From Modestobacter marinus (GTDB lineage Bacteria > Actinomycetota > Actinomycetes > Mycobacteriales > Geodermatophilaceae), in NCBI RefSeq assembly GCF_019799945.1, contig NZ_JABGCH010000021.1, positions 31,309 to 95,308 on the forward strand: DNA of 64,000 nucleotides, in the 5' to 3' direction. Both the position numbers and the translations under genes were made by a program. Position 1 is the stretch's first letter. Every line of letters starts with the position of its first letter. The notes beneath the pieces are model-generated. The model saw nothing but the letters and a program-made list of their open reading frames with translations. It ran no database searches and was not told the origin of the DNA. Positions 1 to 8,901 of this stretch are shown here, one piece after another.

Positions 1-660
1 GGCCTGGTGGACGTCGTCATCCCGCGCGGGGGCGCCTCGCTGATCCAGCGCGTGGTCCGCGAGTCGACGGTGCCGGTGATCGAGACCGGCGTGGGCAACT
101 GCCATGTGTACGTCGACGCCTCGGCCGACCCGGCGATGGCCGAGGCGATCGTGCTCAACTCCAAGACCCACCGGGTGAGCGTCTGCAACTCCGCGGAGAC
201 GCTGCTCGTGCACCGCGACGTGCCCTTCCTGCCGCGGCTGCTGGCGGCGCTGACCAACGCCGGGGTGACCCTGCACGGGGACGACGCGGCCCGCGCGGCG
301 CACGACGCCGTGGTGCCCGCCACCGACGAGGACTGGGCGACCGAGTACCTGTCGCTGGACATGGCGGTGCGGGTGGTCGCCGACCTGCCGGCCGCACTGG
401 ACCACATCGCGCGGTGGGGGAGTGGGCACTCCGAGGCGATCGTCGCCGACTCCGCGCGTGCGATCGCCGACTTCACCGCCGGGGTGGACGCGGCCGCCGT
501 CCTGGTCAACGCCTCCACCCGGTTCACCGACGGCGGCGAGTTCGGGTTCGGCGCGGAGATCGGCATCTCCACCCAGAAGCTGCACGCCCGCGGCCCGCTG
601 GGGCTGCCCGAGCTCACCTCCACCACGTACGTCGTCACCGGGACCGGGCACACCCGCTGA
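1..660 (+). CDS. proA: Glutamate-5-semialdehyde dehydrogenase (gamma-glutamyl phosphate reductase), C-terminal part
   Basis: The gene enters from the left edge, so the N-terminal part is missing and the first in-window residues are [11 protein letters not shown]. ProA reduces gamma-glutamyl phosphate with NADPH to glutamate semialdehyde, the second step of proline synthesis in the cytoplasm. The catalytic cysteine lies in [12 protein letters not shown], followed by the oligomerisation region and the conserved C-terminal [12 protein letters not shown]. About 219 residues are visible of roughly 420 expected. The stop TGA overlaps an ATG of a very short reading frame. Identification is secure. 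Confidence 0.95.
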   Translation, partial: GLVDVVIPRGGASLIQRVVRESTVPVIETGVGNCHVYVDASADPAMAEAIVLNSKTHRVSVCNSAETLLVHRDVPFLPRLLAALTNAGVTLHGDDAARAAHDAVVPATDEDWATEYLSLDMAVRVVADLPAALDHIARWGSGHSEAIVADSARAIADFTAGVDAAAVLVNASTRFTDGGEFGFGAEIGISTQKLHARGPLGLPELTSTTYVVTGTGHTR

Positions 661-788
661 TGTCGCGCACGCCGACGCACCCAGGGTGGGGGACCGGTGA
701 CTCGGCGGCGGACCGCTACCGGGAGGTCGTCCCGGTGGTCGAGGCCCGCACCGCGGCGCAGCTGGCGGACTTCGTCACCACGCTCTGA
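660..788 (+). CDS. Possible 42-residue small protein coupled to proA
   Basis: An ATG overlaps the proA stop (TGATG), giving a 42-residue frame that ends LADFVTTL. I recognise no family, and there is no separate ribosome-binding site beyond coupling to proA. It could be a real small protein or chance coding in GC-rich DNA. The rest of the space before nadD holds only the nadD promoter. Confidence 0.25.
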   Translation: MSRTPTHPGWGTGDSAADRYREVVPVVEARTAAQLADFVTTL

Positions 789-869
789 CGGCCGGGCGGA
801 CTCCCCGCCGGGAGCGCCGTCCCGGTCTGCGACCGGCGGTCGCCTCGGCGGCCGGCACCGGCACCGGGC

Positions 870-875
870 TAGGCT
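870..875 (+). promoter_or_regulatory. Leaderless-type -10 element of nadD (TAGGCT)
   Basis: TAGGCT lies 6 bases before the GTG start of nadD with no Shine-Dalgarno sequence between. The same TAGNNT-start arrangement recurs at several genes in this window, which suggests leaderless transcription. Confidence 0.5.
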
Positions 876-881
876 CGATCG

Positions 882-1634
882 GTGGCAGCACGTCGACTGG
901 GAGTGATGGGCGGGACGTTCGACCCCGTCCACCACGGGCACCTCGTGGCCGCCAGCGAGGTCGCCGGGCTCTTCGGCCTCGACGAGGTCGTGTTCGTCCC
1001 GACCGGCCAGCCGTGGCAGAAGTCCGACCGCGGGGTGAGCCCGGCCGAGGACCGCTATCTGATGACGGTCATCGCGACCGCCTCCAACCCGCGGTTCTCG
1101 GTGAGCCGGGTGGACGTCGACCGGCGCGGCCCGACGTACACCATCGACACCCTCAGCGACCTGCACCGCGAGCACCCGGACGCGGAGCTGTTCTTCATCA
1201 CCGGCGCCGACGCGCTGGCCCAGATCATGAGCTGGCGGGACACCGACCAGCTGTTCCAGCTCGCCCACTTCGTGGGGGTGACCCGCCCGGGCTACCACCT
1301 GGCCGACGCCGACCTGCCCGAGGGTGCCGTGAGCCTGGTCGAGGTGCCGGCGCTGGCCATCAGCTCCACGGACTGCCGTGAGCGCGTGCACCGCGGGATG
1401 CCGGTCTGGTACCTCGTCCCCGACGGGGTCGTGCAGTACATCGAGAAGCGCGGCCTCTACCGCGGCGACCGTACGGTGGTACGCACCCGCGAGGGTCACC
1501 ACCCCCCCCGGCCCGACGGCTCCCGCCCCGAGGCGGGACCACCCACGGACGGGCAGCCGGACAAGCCGACGCTGCCCGACCACCCAGCCCCCGGGGACAC
1601 GACGTCCCCCGATCTGCAGGAGATGCCCCGATGA
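882..1634 (+). CDS. nadD: Nicotinate-nucleotide adenylyltransferase
   Basis: NadD joins nicotinate mononucleotide to AMP from ATP in NAD synthesis. The N-terminus has [12 protein letters not shown] with the nucleotidyltransferase HxGH motif (residues about 10-22), and [10 protein letters not shown] near residue 165 matches the ISST.(I/C)R motif that binds triphosphate. The protein has 250 residues; about 50 residues at the C-terminus are proline-rich, low-complexity and beyond the usual family length of about 200. GTG is the start because it follows a TAGGCT promoter element directly. The gene overlaps rsfS by 4 bases (ATGA), so the two are translationally coupled. Confidence 0.95.
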   Translation: MAARRLGVMGGTFDPVHHGHLVAASEVAGLFGLDEVVFVPTGQPWQKSDRGVSPAEDRYLMTVIATASNPRFSVSRVDVDRRGPTYTIDTLSDLHREHPDAELFFITGADALAQIMSWRDTDQLFQLAHFVGVTRPGYHLADADLPEGAVSLVEVPALAISSTDCRERVHRGMPVWYLVPDGVVQYIEKRGLYRGDRTVVRTREGHHPPRPDGSRPEAGPPTDGQPDKPTLPDHPAPGDTTSPDLQEMPR

Positions 1635-2137
1635 CCGCCTCGGCCGAGGCCCGAGAGACCGCGCTGATCGCCGCGCAGGCCGCCGCGGACAAGCTGGCCA
1701 CCGACGTCATGATCGTGGACGTCAGCGAGCGACTGGCGATCACCGATGCCTTCGTGCTCGCGTCCGCACCCAACGAGCGCCAGGTGCAGTCCATCGTCGA
1801 CGAGGTCGAGGAGCGGCTGCGCGAGCACGGCGCCAAGCCGGTGCGCCGGGAGGGCGTCGCCGAGTCCCGCTGGGTGCTGCTGGACTTCGTCGACATCGTC
1901 GTCCACGTGCAGCACGCGGAGGAGCGCGCCTACTACGCCCTCGAGCGGCTGTGGAAGGACTGCCCGGTGATCCCGTTCGTCGACCGCTCGCTGCCCGGCG
2001 GAGCGGCCGGCACGGCCGGTGGGGACGGCGCGCCGGAGGCGGCCGGTCCCGCCGACGGTCCCGCGCCGGCGGGGGACACCTCCCCGGCCGCAGCTGGCCA
2101 GCAGCCCGACGCGGAGACCGACGAGACCCACCGGTGA
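1631..2137 (+). CDS. rsfS: Ribosomal silencing factor RsfS (Iojap family)
   Basis: RsfS binds ribosomal protein uL14 and blocks subunit joining when nutrients are scarce. The Iojap domain occupies residues about 5-118, with [21 protein letters not shown] and the conserved stretch [13 protein letters not shown]. The last 45 residues are a disordered Ala/Gly/Pro-rich tail not needed in other members. Placement directly after nadD and before a histidine phosphatase is the standard actinobacterial order. ATG overlaps the nadD stop and the stop overlaps the next GTG. Confidence 0.95.
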   Translation: MTASAEARETALIAAQAAADKLATDVMIVDVSERLAITDAFVLASAPNERQVQSIVDEVEERLREHGAKPVRREGVAESRWVLLDFVDIVVHVQHAEERAYYALERLWKDCPVIPFVDRSLPGGAAGTAGGDGAPEAAGPADGPAPAGDTSPAAAGQQPDAETDETHR

Positions 2138-2886
2138 CCGACCCGCTGTCCGCCCCGCCGGTGCGTCGCCTGCTCGTCTGGCGGCACGGCCGCACCGAGT
2201 GGAACGCGACGGGACGGTTCCAGGGCCAGCTGGACCCGCCGCTGGACGCCGAGGGACGCGCCCAGGCGGCACGGACCGCTCCGCACCTCGCCGCAGCCCT
2301 GCACGGCACGGAGGCGGTGCTGGTCTCCAGCGACCTGCAGCGCGCCGTGGACACGGCGGCGACGCTCGCTCCGCTGCTGGACGTCGAGCTGAGGGTGGAC
2401 GAGCGCCTGCGGGAGCACGGGCTGGGCTGCTGGGAGGGGCTGACCCGGGACGAGGTGGCCGAGCGGCTCCCCGACCAGTTCGCCGACTGGCAGGCCGGAC
2501 GGCCGGTGCCCGGTCGCGGGGGAGAGGCGCAGGCCGACGTCGCGGCGCGCGCCCTGGCCGCGGTGGCGGACCTGCCGCCGGTGGCCACGGCGGTCCTGGT
2601 GACCCACGGCGGCACGGCCGGGCGGCTGCTCGAGGCGCTGCTCGGTCTGGGCCCGGAGCACCGGCGGGTCTTCGGCCCGCTGGGCAACTGCCACTGGAGC
2701 GAGCTGGCGTTCCACTCGTCGGGCTGGCGGCTGATGCGGCACAACCTCGCGGTGCCGGCACCGGGACGGGTCGAGGGACTGCGGGACCACGGCCGCTCGG
2801 GCACCGACGTCCCGGACGTCGCCCGCGCCGGGGCGAGCCCGGAGGAGGGAGCGCCGGCTCCCGCACAGGACGCCGACGCCGTCTGA
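2134..2886 (+). CDS. Histidine phosphatase family protein (phosphoglycerate mutase-like)
   Basis: The RHG motif LLVWRHGRTEWN at residues about 13-24 carries the phosphorylated histidine; the second catalytic histidine is in LVTHGGTAGRLLEALL near residue 155, and the acid residue region REHGLGCWEGL lies between them. Such proteins, often annotated as glucosyl-3-phosphoglycerate phosphatase or generic phosphatase in actinobacteria, remove phosphate from small metabolites; the exact substrate cannot be told from sequence. The GTG start overlaps the rsfS stop (GTGA). About 40 residues at the C-terminus look disordered. The protein has 250 residues. Confidence 0.9.
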   Translation: MTDPLSAPPVRRLLVWRHGRTEWNATGRFQGQLDPPLDAEGRAQAARTAPHLAAALHGTEAVLVSSDLQRAVDTAATLAPLLDVELRVDERLREHGLGCWEGLTRDEVAERLPDQFADWQAGRPVPGRGGEAQADVAARALAAVADLPPVATAVLVTHGGTAGRLLEALLGLGPEHRRVFGPLGNCHWSELAFHSSGWRLMRHNLAVPAPGRVEGLRDHGRSGTDVPDVARAGASPEEGAPAPAQDADAV

Positions 2887-2947
2887 CCCCGCCGCGCCCC
2901 CGTACCCAGCGGCGCGGGGCGCCCTCCGGGCCACCCGGCCAGCGGGT

Positions 2948-2953
2948 TAGCCT
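2948..2953 (+). promoter_or_regulatory. Leaderless-type -10 element of degV (TAGCCT)
   Basis: TAGCCT is 6 bases before the ATG of the degV gene and no Shine-Dalgarno sequence intervenes. Confidence 0.45.
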
Positions 2954-2959
2954 CCGGCC

Positions 2960-3838
2960 ATGTCCGTCGCCGTGGTCACCGACTCCACGGCCTATCTGCC
3001 CCCTGACCTGGTCGAGGGGCTGGGCATCGAGGTGGTGCCGCTGTACGTGGGGCTCGCCGGCCGGTCGGGCCGCGAGGGCACCGACGTCACCCCCGACGAG
3101 GTGGCCCGGGCGCTGAGCACGCGCGGCGGCCACGTCTCCACCTCCCGGCCGACGCCCGGTGACTTCGTCGCCGCGTACCGGCGGCTGCTCGGCTCCGGGG
3201 CCGACCGAATCGTCTCCATCCACCTGTCCGCCGAGCTGTCCGGCACCCACGACGCGGCGAGGCTGGCCGCGGCGCAGGTCGGCGAGCACCTGGTGACCGT
3301 CCTGGACTCCCGCTCGGCGGCGATGGGCAACGGCTTCGCCGTGCTCGCCGCGGCCCGCGCGGCGGCCGCCGGGCAGCCGGCCGAGGCGGTGGCGGCGGTC
3401 GCGCGGACCACCGCGGCGGCGACCCGCACATTTTTCGTCGTCGACACCCTCGAGCACCTGCGCCGCGGCGGGCGGATCGGCTCGGCCGCCGCGCTGCTGG
3501 GCAGCGCGCTGTCGGTGAAGCCGCTGCTGCACGTCGCGGACGGGCGGGTCGTCGCGCTGGAGAAGGTCCGCACGTCGAGCCGGGCGTTGCACCGGCTGGT
3601 CCAGCGGGCCGCCGAGGTGGCCGGGGACCGGCCCGTGGCGGTGGCGGTGCACCACCTCGCCGCGCCCGAGCGGGCCGCCCGGCTCGCCGAGCAGCTCCGT
3701 GCGCGACTGCCTCAGCTGGTCGAGCTGCACGTGAGCGAGCTGGGCGCCGCGGTCGGTGCGCACGTGGGGCCGGGCGCCGTGGGCCTGGTGGTCGACCCCA
3801 CCGGGCGGGAGCACGGCGAGGAGACGCAGCAGGCCTGA
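2960..3838 (+). CDS. DegV family fatty-acid-binding protein
   Basis: DegV/FakB proteins hold a fatty acid in a two-domain fold and in other bacteria present it to the FakA kinase. Residues 1-12 (MSVAVVTDSTAY) form the typical DegV start; STSRPTPGDF (residues about 53-62), IHLSAELSGTHDAA and the DTLEHLRRGGRIG loop are further family signatures. The length of 292 residues is normal. In related actinobacteria a degV gene commonly sits just before comEA, and here that neighbourhood is split by the island that begins right after this gene. The actual ligand is not shown by the sequence. Confidence 0.92.
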   Translation: MSVAVVTDSTAYLPPDLVEGLGIEVVPLYVGLAGRSGREGTDVTPDEVARALSTRGGHVSTSRPTPGDFVAAYRRLLGSGADRIVSIHLSAELSGTHDAARLAAAQVGEHLVTVLDSRSAAMGNGFAVLAAARAAAAGQPAEAVAAVARTTAAATRTFFVVDTLEHLRRGGRIGSAAALLGSALSVKPLLHVADGRVVALEKVRTSSRALHRLVQRAAEVAGDRPVAVAVHHLAAPERAARLAEQLRARLPQLVELHVSELGAAVGAHVGPGAVGLVVDPTGREHGEETQQA

Positions 3839-3869
3839 ACGCGGAGCCGGAGTCACCCGTCCACCGTGG

Positions 3870-3954
3870 CCGGTCCGGGAGCGCCGGTGCGTCCCGTCGT
3901 CCACAGCTACGGCGGTCGTCCACAACCTCGCGCCGGCCGGCCGGGCGTCCCCAG
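3870..3954 (+). repeat. Direct repeat copy 1 of the comEA upstream region (left edge of island)
   Basis: This 85-base stretch is nearly identical to 9161-9257 just before comEA; it lacks 12 bases (after CGCCGGCC) and has a few substitutions. It contains two TCGTCCACA sequences at 3897-3905 and 3916-3924. The comEA promoter TAGCGT of copy 2 is not preserved here, and comEA itself is absent after it; instead an IS1380 remnant follows. Confidence 0.85.
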
Positions 3955-3984
3955 CTCGGCGGGCGATGATCCTGCGGGCTGGAG

Positions 3985-4250
3985 GATGTGCTGCGGCAGG
4001 GTGGCCAGGCCGGTGTCCTTCGCGGCGCGGGTGCGGTCCTCGGCGCGGGCCCGGCGGCGGTGCCGCAGCTCAAGGTCGACCAGCTGGCCGCGGGTGGCGT
4101 TGGTGACGAAGGCGGTGATGCGCATGTCTTCAACGTCGGTGATCCGCAGCTTTGAGCCGGGTGCGGCGTTTCTCCGCACGATCAGCCGCATCCCGGCGGC
4201 CAGCCCGAGAGGGTCGAACAGCGTCTGCCGCTGTCGGGACCAGATCACCG
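3985..4250 (-). pseudogene. IS1380-type transposase fragment
   Basis: Reading the - strand, a stretch with GQLVDLELRHRRRARAEDR and RAAKDTGLATLP matches the C-terminal part of IS1380-family transposases, whose usual form is QLADLELRHRRRARCEDRIR. Only about 90 residues remain. Upstream coding continues in another frame with stops, and downstream the homology ends near 3985, just before the direct repeat. No terminal repeats are visible. It is a dead remnant that marks the left junction of the island. Confidence 0.8.
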
Positions 4251-4428
4251 ACCGACTGGTGGGTGCGCATGAGCACCTTGACGGGCTCTGCCGCGTCGGA
4301 GTCCCCGGTCACCGGACGATGATGGGACCGGTCCAGTCAAATCAGCTCGGCTAGCACGCGCGCCACCCCGGTCGCTCTACGCGCTGAGGCGCCGTGACGT
4401 TTCGCGGTAGCCGGCCACCTGGCGGGTG

Positions 4429-4896
4429 TCAGCTCCAGAGTGCAGTCCAAGTCTTGGGACCGACGATTCCGTCAACGACTAACGGATTGCCGTCGAAGTC
4501 GACAAAGTCTCCCTGGAAGGCTCTGACCGCAGCTTCAGTGAGCGGGCCGAAATCACCGTCCACCGGACCGGGATCGTACGGGGGGTATCCGAAACTCTTG
4601 AGTATGTCTTGCAGGAGCCTCACCCCGTTGCCATGCGAGCCACTCCGCACCGTTTCAGGCGCTAGTCTGAACCAAGTCTGCGGGCCTACGATGCCGTCGA
4701 CAGTCAAAGGGAACGAGAACGCGTAGAACTCCCCGACCCCCCGATCCAATTGGTACCTGATAACTCTGTTTCTGGTCACAGGACCGAAGATTCCGTCGTC
4801 GGTGCCGGGAGGGAGGTAGTACCGGAATATGAGTTGCCTCTGCGCCTTCTTCACCGCTTCGCCCGTCGAACCCAGTTTGATGATCGGATCAGCCAT
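4429..4896 (-). CDS. Tandem peptidoglycan-binding-domain protein without signal peptide
   Basis: The 155-residue product holds two PG_binding_1 type repeats, residues about 6-75 and 80-152. Each has the LQ/AQ..L helix, a D-G-FG or DGIVGP(Q/K)TW signature (DGIFGPVTRNRV, DGIVGPQTWF, DGDFGPLTEAAVRAFQ, DGIVGPKTWTAL). ATG at 4896 is chosen because a strong AGGAGG lies about 9 bases upstream on the - strand. No signal peptide, transmembrane segment or catalytic domain is present, which is unusual for a cell-wall binding module. Base composition is clearly lower in GC than the neighbouring genes and codon use is mixed, in line with recent transfer. Function is not known; binding of a polysaccharide or a role inside a larger complex are both possible. 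Confidence 0.85.
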   Translation of the reverse strand: MADPIIKLGSTGEAVKKAQRQLIFRYYLPPGTDDGIFGPVTRNRVIRYQLDRGVGEFYAFSFPLTVDGIVGPQTWFRLAPETVRSGSHGNGVRLLQDILKSFGYPPYDPGPVDGDFGPLTEAAVRAFQGDFVDFDGNPLVVDGIVGPKTWTALWS

Positions 4897-5345
4897 GACA
4901 CGCTCCTCCTGTAGTTCGGGCATCAAACGCTCGATTTGGCCCGTTGATGGAGCCCAAGATAGTTGGGTGGGCGTCACAAGAGCGTCACTGCTCTGTCACA
5001 TCGACCGTGGGGACTGGGGCGGCGTCGAGGCACCTCAGTCGGGGCAGTGTCGCGGATACCCGAGCCGTCCGGGCGGCTGCAAAGCGCAACGAGGCGCTCC
5101 ATATGTCCGCCCGGACCGCGATACGTCGTCCTACGTGGACGCGGGGTTCGTCTCGGCGGCGGCCCTTGGAGGACCTCCTCCAAGAAGTCGTCGTGAACAG
5201 CCGTTCTAGCTTCTCATCGAGTTGTTGCCGCGCCCGGTCGGTGGTGGGCATGTTGAGGGCAGCCCGCGTCAGCGGAAGCTCCGTGGCGGGAAATCATGAA
5301 CCGTCCTAGATCTGAGGCTCTGATCCCGCAGGGGAGACTGAGACC
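4897..5345. other. Island spacer without recognised gene
   Basis: The stretch holds the upstream region of the peptidoglycan-binding gene and several short frames on both strands, none with a recognisable domain or good ribosome-binding site. The last 50 bases (from about 5296, GAACCGTCC...) may be the left end of the IS3 remnant that follows, but a matching right end is not visible. Confidence 0.5.
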
Positions 5346-5950
5346 GTGCCAGCACCACGCAAGTACGGCGAGGAGACGCCCGCCCGAGCCGTGCAGATGT
5401 ACGAGGAGCGCATTCGCGATCTGGTGAGTCGAAGCTGACCGCACGCCGTGCGGTGGAGCGGTGCTGGACATCAACCCGGCCACGCTGCGCAACTGGGTGG
5501 AGCGGGAAGAGGTCGACACCGGTGTCCGTTCCCGGCGTGAGCAGCGAGACATCCGACCAGTTCAAGGCGCTGCGCCGGGAGGTGGCGCAGCTGCGCCGGG
5601 CGAATGAGATCCTCACGACCGCCTCGGCGATGTCGCTCAGGCGGAGCTCGACCGCCGACTCAAGTAGTCGTCGACTACATCGACGCGGACAAGGACCGCT
5701 TCGAGGGCGAGCCGATCTTCCGCGTGCTCACCGAGCACGGGCTCGAGATCGCCCCAGCACCTCCTACGGGCGGGTCAGCGCCGCGGAGCTCGGCGAAGCC
5801 TACGCCGCCAACACCCTGGTGGACCTCGCCGGACCACGGCGGCCTCGGCGGCATACGCAAGCTCTGGCACGCCGTCCGCCGCGCCGGGCACCCGTAGGGC
5901 CGCGACCAGGTCGGCCGGCTGATGGGCCTCGGCTGGCTCGGCGAGATTCG
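5346..5950 (+). pseudogene. IS3-family transposase remnant, frameshifted
   Basis: A GTG at 5346 opens a typical IS3 OrfA start (PAPRKYGEETPARAVQMY). The helix-turn-helix part LDINPATLRNWVEREE reappears in another frame after a stop, then LRREVAQLRRANEIL (leucine zipper) and the OrfB start VVDYIDADKDRFEGEPI follow in further frames. Homology fades near RDQVGRLMGLGWLG at about 5945, so most of OrfB including the DDE core is gone. At least three frame changes are needed. It is a decayed insertion sequence of the island. Confidence 0.8.
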
Positions 5951-6368
5951 GCGGCTGGGGCAGCCGGTCGATCGCCTGCCGCAGCGCCACGAGGAGGTGT
6001 CCGCGGCCTGCTCGGCGACCGCGTAGAGGTCGCACTCGCCGTCGCCCTCGCGAGCCGTGGACGCTGTCGGCGTGCTCATGGTCGCCGTGAAAACCCTCAT
6101 CGTCGTGACGGCGCAGTGACGTATTCGTGACGGTCGGCAAGGAACGCTGCTCGGGCAGGTCTACCGAAGCCTGGTTGTCGCTCAGGAGGTACTGGCGTGA
6201 GTGCATCGCTCCCGGTTGCCGCCGAAACCCAGGCTCCCGGTCAGCACGCGCGAGTACGGCGGCCTGCGCGCACGGACGACTCCGGCGGCCCCCGGTCATG
6301 TGCGCACCGACAGCCGTGGGCAGCTCGGGTGAATCGGGGTTAGACGGCCCAGCGCTTGGGAGGTCGCG
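5951..6368. other. Island spacer between IS3 remnant and amine-oxidase-like gene
   Basis: No convincing gene. On the - strand a frame starting at 6100 begins MRVFTATMST and contains a cysteine pair, faintly like small actinobacterial proteins of unknown function, but it runs into the transposase remnant and has no ribosome-binding site. A Shine-Dalgarno GGGAGG at 6358-6363 belongs to the gene that starts at 6369. Confidence 0.5.
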
Positions 6369-7967
6369 GTGAGTGAGGACCTTCGGCTGGAGATCGAGCC
6401 GGTCGAGGACCATGGATCAGCGTGGGCCGAGGCGGTGACCGAGGTTCTGCGACGGAACGCGGTGACGGCCGGCGACGACGTCCGCCTATTGCGCGTGCGG
6501 GTCGATGATCCGGAGGACAAGGACGGCCGCGGACAGGCAAGCGGGATGCTGGTCGCCGAGGCGTACGACTACACGACCGAGAACGCCGTCCGTGTCCAGG
6601 GGCCGGTACGCGCCCTGGAGGCAGGGGACCTCGAGTCCTTTCGGGTCGAGGGCTGGGCATATCAGCCCGCTCCATCCCAGGAGGAGTTGGACCTCGCGTT
6701 CGAGGCGGTGCGCAACGACGACCAGCTCCGTCCGCTGATCGAAGCGGAGGGGTTGCAGCCCTACGCGCCGATGCCGCCCGTGGCGGGGCCGGACCTGCAG
6801 GATGGGCGTAGCGAGCGGGTCCTGCCCGTCGGCCTGGTCGACCAACGCGGTATTACGCGACAGTTTGTCGGGGTGCGCCTGCGCGACCGGCTGATTGTGG
6901 CGGATCTGCCGGGGGTGCCGCGGCTCGAGGACCGGGCGTGTGAGCCCAGCCCGCCGTTCTTCGGCTGCCCGTTCACAGGGACGACGGGGCAGGTGTGGGT
7001 TTCGGTCTTTGTCGGTGCGACCAGGATCTGGCGGTTCCTGCTTGTGCGTCCTGCGGCGTCGTCGGGGACCAATGGATCCGGGGTGGAGCTGCGCTTCGTC
7101 GACTACCGCGACCACCGGGTGCTCTACCGGGCGCACGTGCCGATCCTCAATGTCGAGTACTTCGCGGAGGGCCAGCAGGCCGGCTGTGGTCCGACCTACC
7201 GGGATTGGCAGAACCAGGAGACGTGCTTCGACGCTCCCGACGGCTCGGATCCGGTACCAGGCATCCGGGTGTGTCCGACACCGGCACGGACCATCATCGA
7301 GTCCGGATCAGACGTAGGAAATTTCCGGGGAGCGGCCATCTACGTTGAGGGCACCGAGGTGGTCATCGTCAGCGAGCTGGCCGCCGGCTGGTACCGCTAC
7401 ATCAGCCAGTGGCGCCTCGCGGCCGACGGCACCATTCGACCGCGCTTTGGATTCGCCGCCGCGGCCAATACCTGCACCTGTCTGGGTCATCACCACCACG
7501 TTTACTGGCGGCTGGACCTAGATGTCGACGGCATCTCTCCCAATCGTGTGGAGGAGTTCAATAACCCACCGATCGTCGGCACCGGCAACTGGCACGTGAA
7601 GTCGTTCGAGATTCGGCGGGCTCGTGATCCAGGACGCCAGCGTCATTGGCGGGTCAGCAACCCCCAGACGGGTGCGTCGTACCTCATCGTGCCCGGATCC
7701 GCCGACGGCAACGCCACCGGGTACGGCGTCGGTGATCTCTGGGTGCTGCAGTATCGAGGAAACGAGATCGACGACGGGCAGCCGTTCACCACCGACCCCA
7801 ATCTCTCCCGGGCCCGCATCGACAGCTTCGCGATCCCCGCCGAGCCGGTTACCGACCGAGACGTGGTGCTCTGGTACTCGGCCCACTTCCTCCACGACGA
7901 GGCCCACGGGCATCCCGGTGGGGGATACGTCGGCCCGGACCTCAGCCCAGAACGGTGGCCCGGCTGA
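6369..7967 (+). CDS. Copper amine oxidase family protein with altered TPQ consensus
   Basis: Copper amine oxidases oxidise primary amines to aldehydes with a self-made topaquinone (TPQ). The 532-residue protein shows an N3-like part (residues about 100-150) and the catalytic beta-sandwich from about 240: HRVLYRAHV, then WQN with Asp288 in CFDAPDG at the place of the catalytic base, Tyr342 at the place of the TPQ precursor, His374 and His376 before RLDLDVDG as copper ligands, and His509, seven residues after Trp502, as third ligand. The TPQ consensus (N-Y-D/E) is changed: Tyr342 is flanked by Trp341 and Arg343. No signal peptide is seen. GTG start follows GGGAGG by 5 bases. The gene sits between transposase remnants, so it is probably acquired cargo. 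Family assignment is by motif alignment from memory and fairly sure; activity is open. Confidence 0.8.
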   Translation: MSEDLRLEIEPVEDHGSAWAEAVTEVLRRNAVTAGDDVRLLRVRVDDPEDKDGRGQASGMLVAEAYDYTTENAVRVQGPVRALEAGDLESFRVEGWAYQPAPSQEELDLAFEAVRNDDQLRPLIEAEGLQPYAPMPPVAGPDLQDGRSERVLPVGLVDQRGITRQFVGVRLRDRLIVADLPGVPRLEDRACEPSPPFFGCPFTGTTGQVWVSVFVGATRIWRFLLVRPAASSGTNGSGVELRFVDYRDHRVLYRAHVPILNVEYFAEGQQAGCGPTYRDWQNQETCFDAPDGSDPVPGIRVCPTPARTIIESGSDVGNFRGAAIYVEGTEVVIVSELAAGWYRYISQWRLAADGTIRPRFGFAAAANTCTCLGHHHHVYWRLDLDVDGISPNRVEEFNNPPIVGTGNWHVKSFEIRRARDPGRQRHWRVSNPQTGASYLIVPGSADGNATGYGVGDLWVLQYRGNEIDDGQPFTTDPNLSRARIDSFAIPAEPVTDRDVVLWYSAHFLHDEAHGHPGGGYVGPDLSPERWPG

Positions 7968-8354
7968 TACCCCCAGGACCTGGCTTCTCCCACGGCTGCG
8001 GGGGCGCGGCGAGGGACATAGGCATCACACGAGCCCCCGCGCGACGGCCCCTGCGATCCTTCGCGCACGTCGTCCACGCGGCCAATCCGTCTCTGCCGAG
8101 GAGCACGCTGACGTTCGCCTGTCGCCCGCAAGGTTGGAGGCGGCTGGACTTCTATATCCAGCCGACGTTGTCTGGCGCGAAGTCGCCCATCGTGCTGCGC
8201 CGCCAGGCCATCCTGCTCGCATCGCCGCGCAGTCGGGCAGGCCGTCAAATCCCGTCTTAGTACTGGATCGACACTTGTGTGTATCGCTGCAGGGTGAAGT
8301 GACCCCCGTCGGCCGAACACCCAGACTTGGCGCAAGCCAAGGAGGGAGGGCCGG
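7968..8354. other. Island spacer before second IS3 remnant
   Basis: No gene is recognised on either strand. The sequence from about 8296 (TGAAGTGACCCCC) may be the left terminal end of the following IS3 element, since such ends often begin TGAAGTG or TGTAGTG; no partner end remains. Confidence 0.45.
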
Positions 8355-8901
8355 TTGGGTCGACGGAGCAAGTAACCCGAGGAGTTCCGGCAGCGGGCTG
8401 TGCAGCAGGTGCTCGACAGCCGCCGCAGCGTCCGTGACGTGGCCGGCGAGCTTGGGGTCGATCACGAGACGCTGCAAACTGGGTGGCCGTCGAGCGCCGC
8501 CAGCGAGCCGACGGGCCTGCGGCGCTCAGCGCCGATGAGCGGCTGGAGCTGGTTCGGTTGCGGCGCAAGGTCGCCGAGCTGGAGCTCGAGCGGGAGGTCT
8601 TGAAAAGGGCCGCAATCTTCTTCGCCCGGGAGACGGGGCGGTGAGCCGCCGCCTGGTCTGCGAGTTCATCGCCGCGGAGACCAGCTACGGCGTGCGCCGT
8701 CTCTGCCGGGTGTTCGGCATCAGCCCGAACACCTTCTACGACTGGGCCAAGCGGGCCGGCGGCGCGACCACGACCGAGCTGGAAGCGGCCTCTGCGAGCG
8801 AGGCCGCCCGCGACGCATGTGCCGAGCACCGCCGGGTCTACGGCGCCCGCTGGCTGACCGCCGAGGTCCGCGACCGTGGGTACGCCTGGAACCGCAAGCG
8901 C
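8355..8901 (+). pseudogene. IS3-family transposase OrfA/OrfB remnant, truncated at a comEC fragment
   Basis: OrfA can be read from TTG 8355 (LGRRSK), but codon 7 is TAA (8373-8375) where tyrosine is expected, then PEEFRQRAVQQVLDSRRSV and GELGVDHETL follow. A one-base loss near 8475 shifts the frame; the helix and leucine-zipper part ELELEREVLKRAAIFF ends at TGA 8642-8644. OrfB starts at GTG 8641, the usual overlapped layout, with YGVRRLCRVFGIS and YGARWLTAEVRDRGY, and is cut off at about 8901 after WNRKR. The next base belongs to a copy of comEC. Both genes are dead. Confidence 0.85.

Noticed and set aside
1496-3925. Very long open frame on the - strand (about 800 codons)
   Set aside because: It lies opposite to well supported genes (nadD to degV) and its translation is low-complexity Arg/Pro/Ala without domains; it is a GC-rich shadow.
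4985-5251. Short frame starting MPTTDRARQQLDEKLERL
   Set aside because: No start signal or family match; composition becomes random after the first 20 residues.
5675-6100. Small protein starting MRVFTATMST on the - strand
   Set aside because: No ribosome-binding site, the frame runs into the IS3 remnant, and the similarity to small actinobacterial proteins is too weak to claim.
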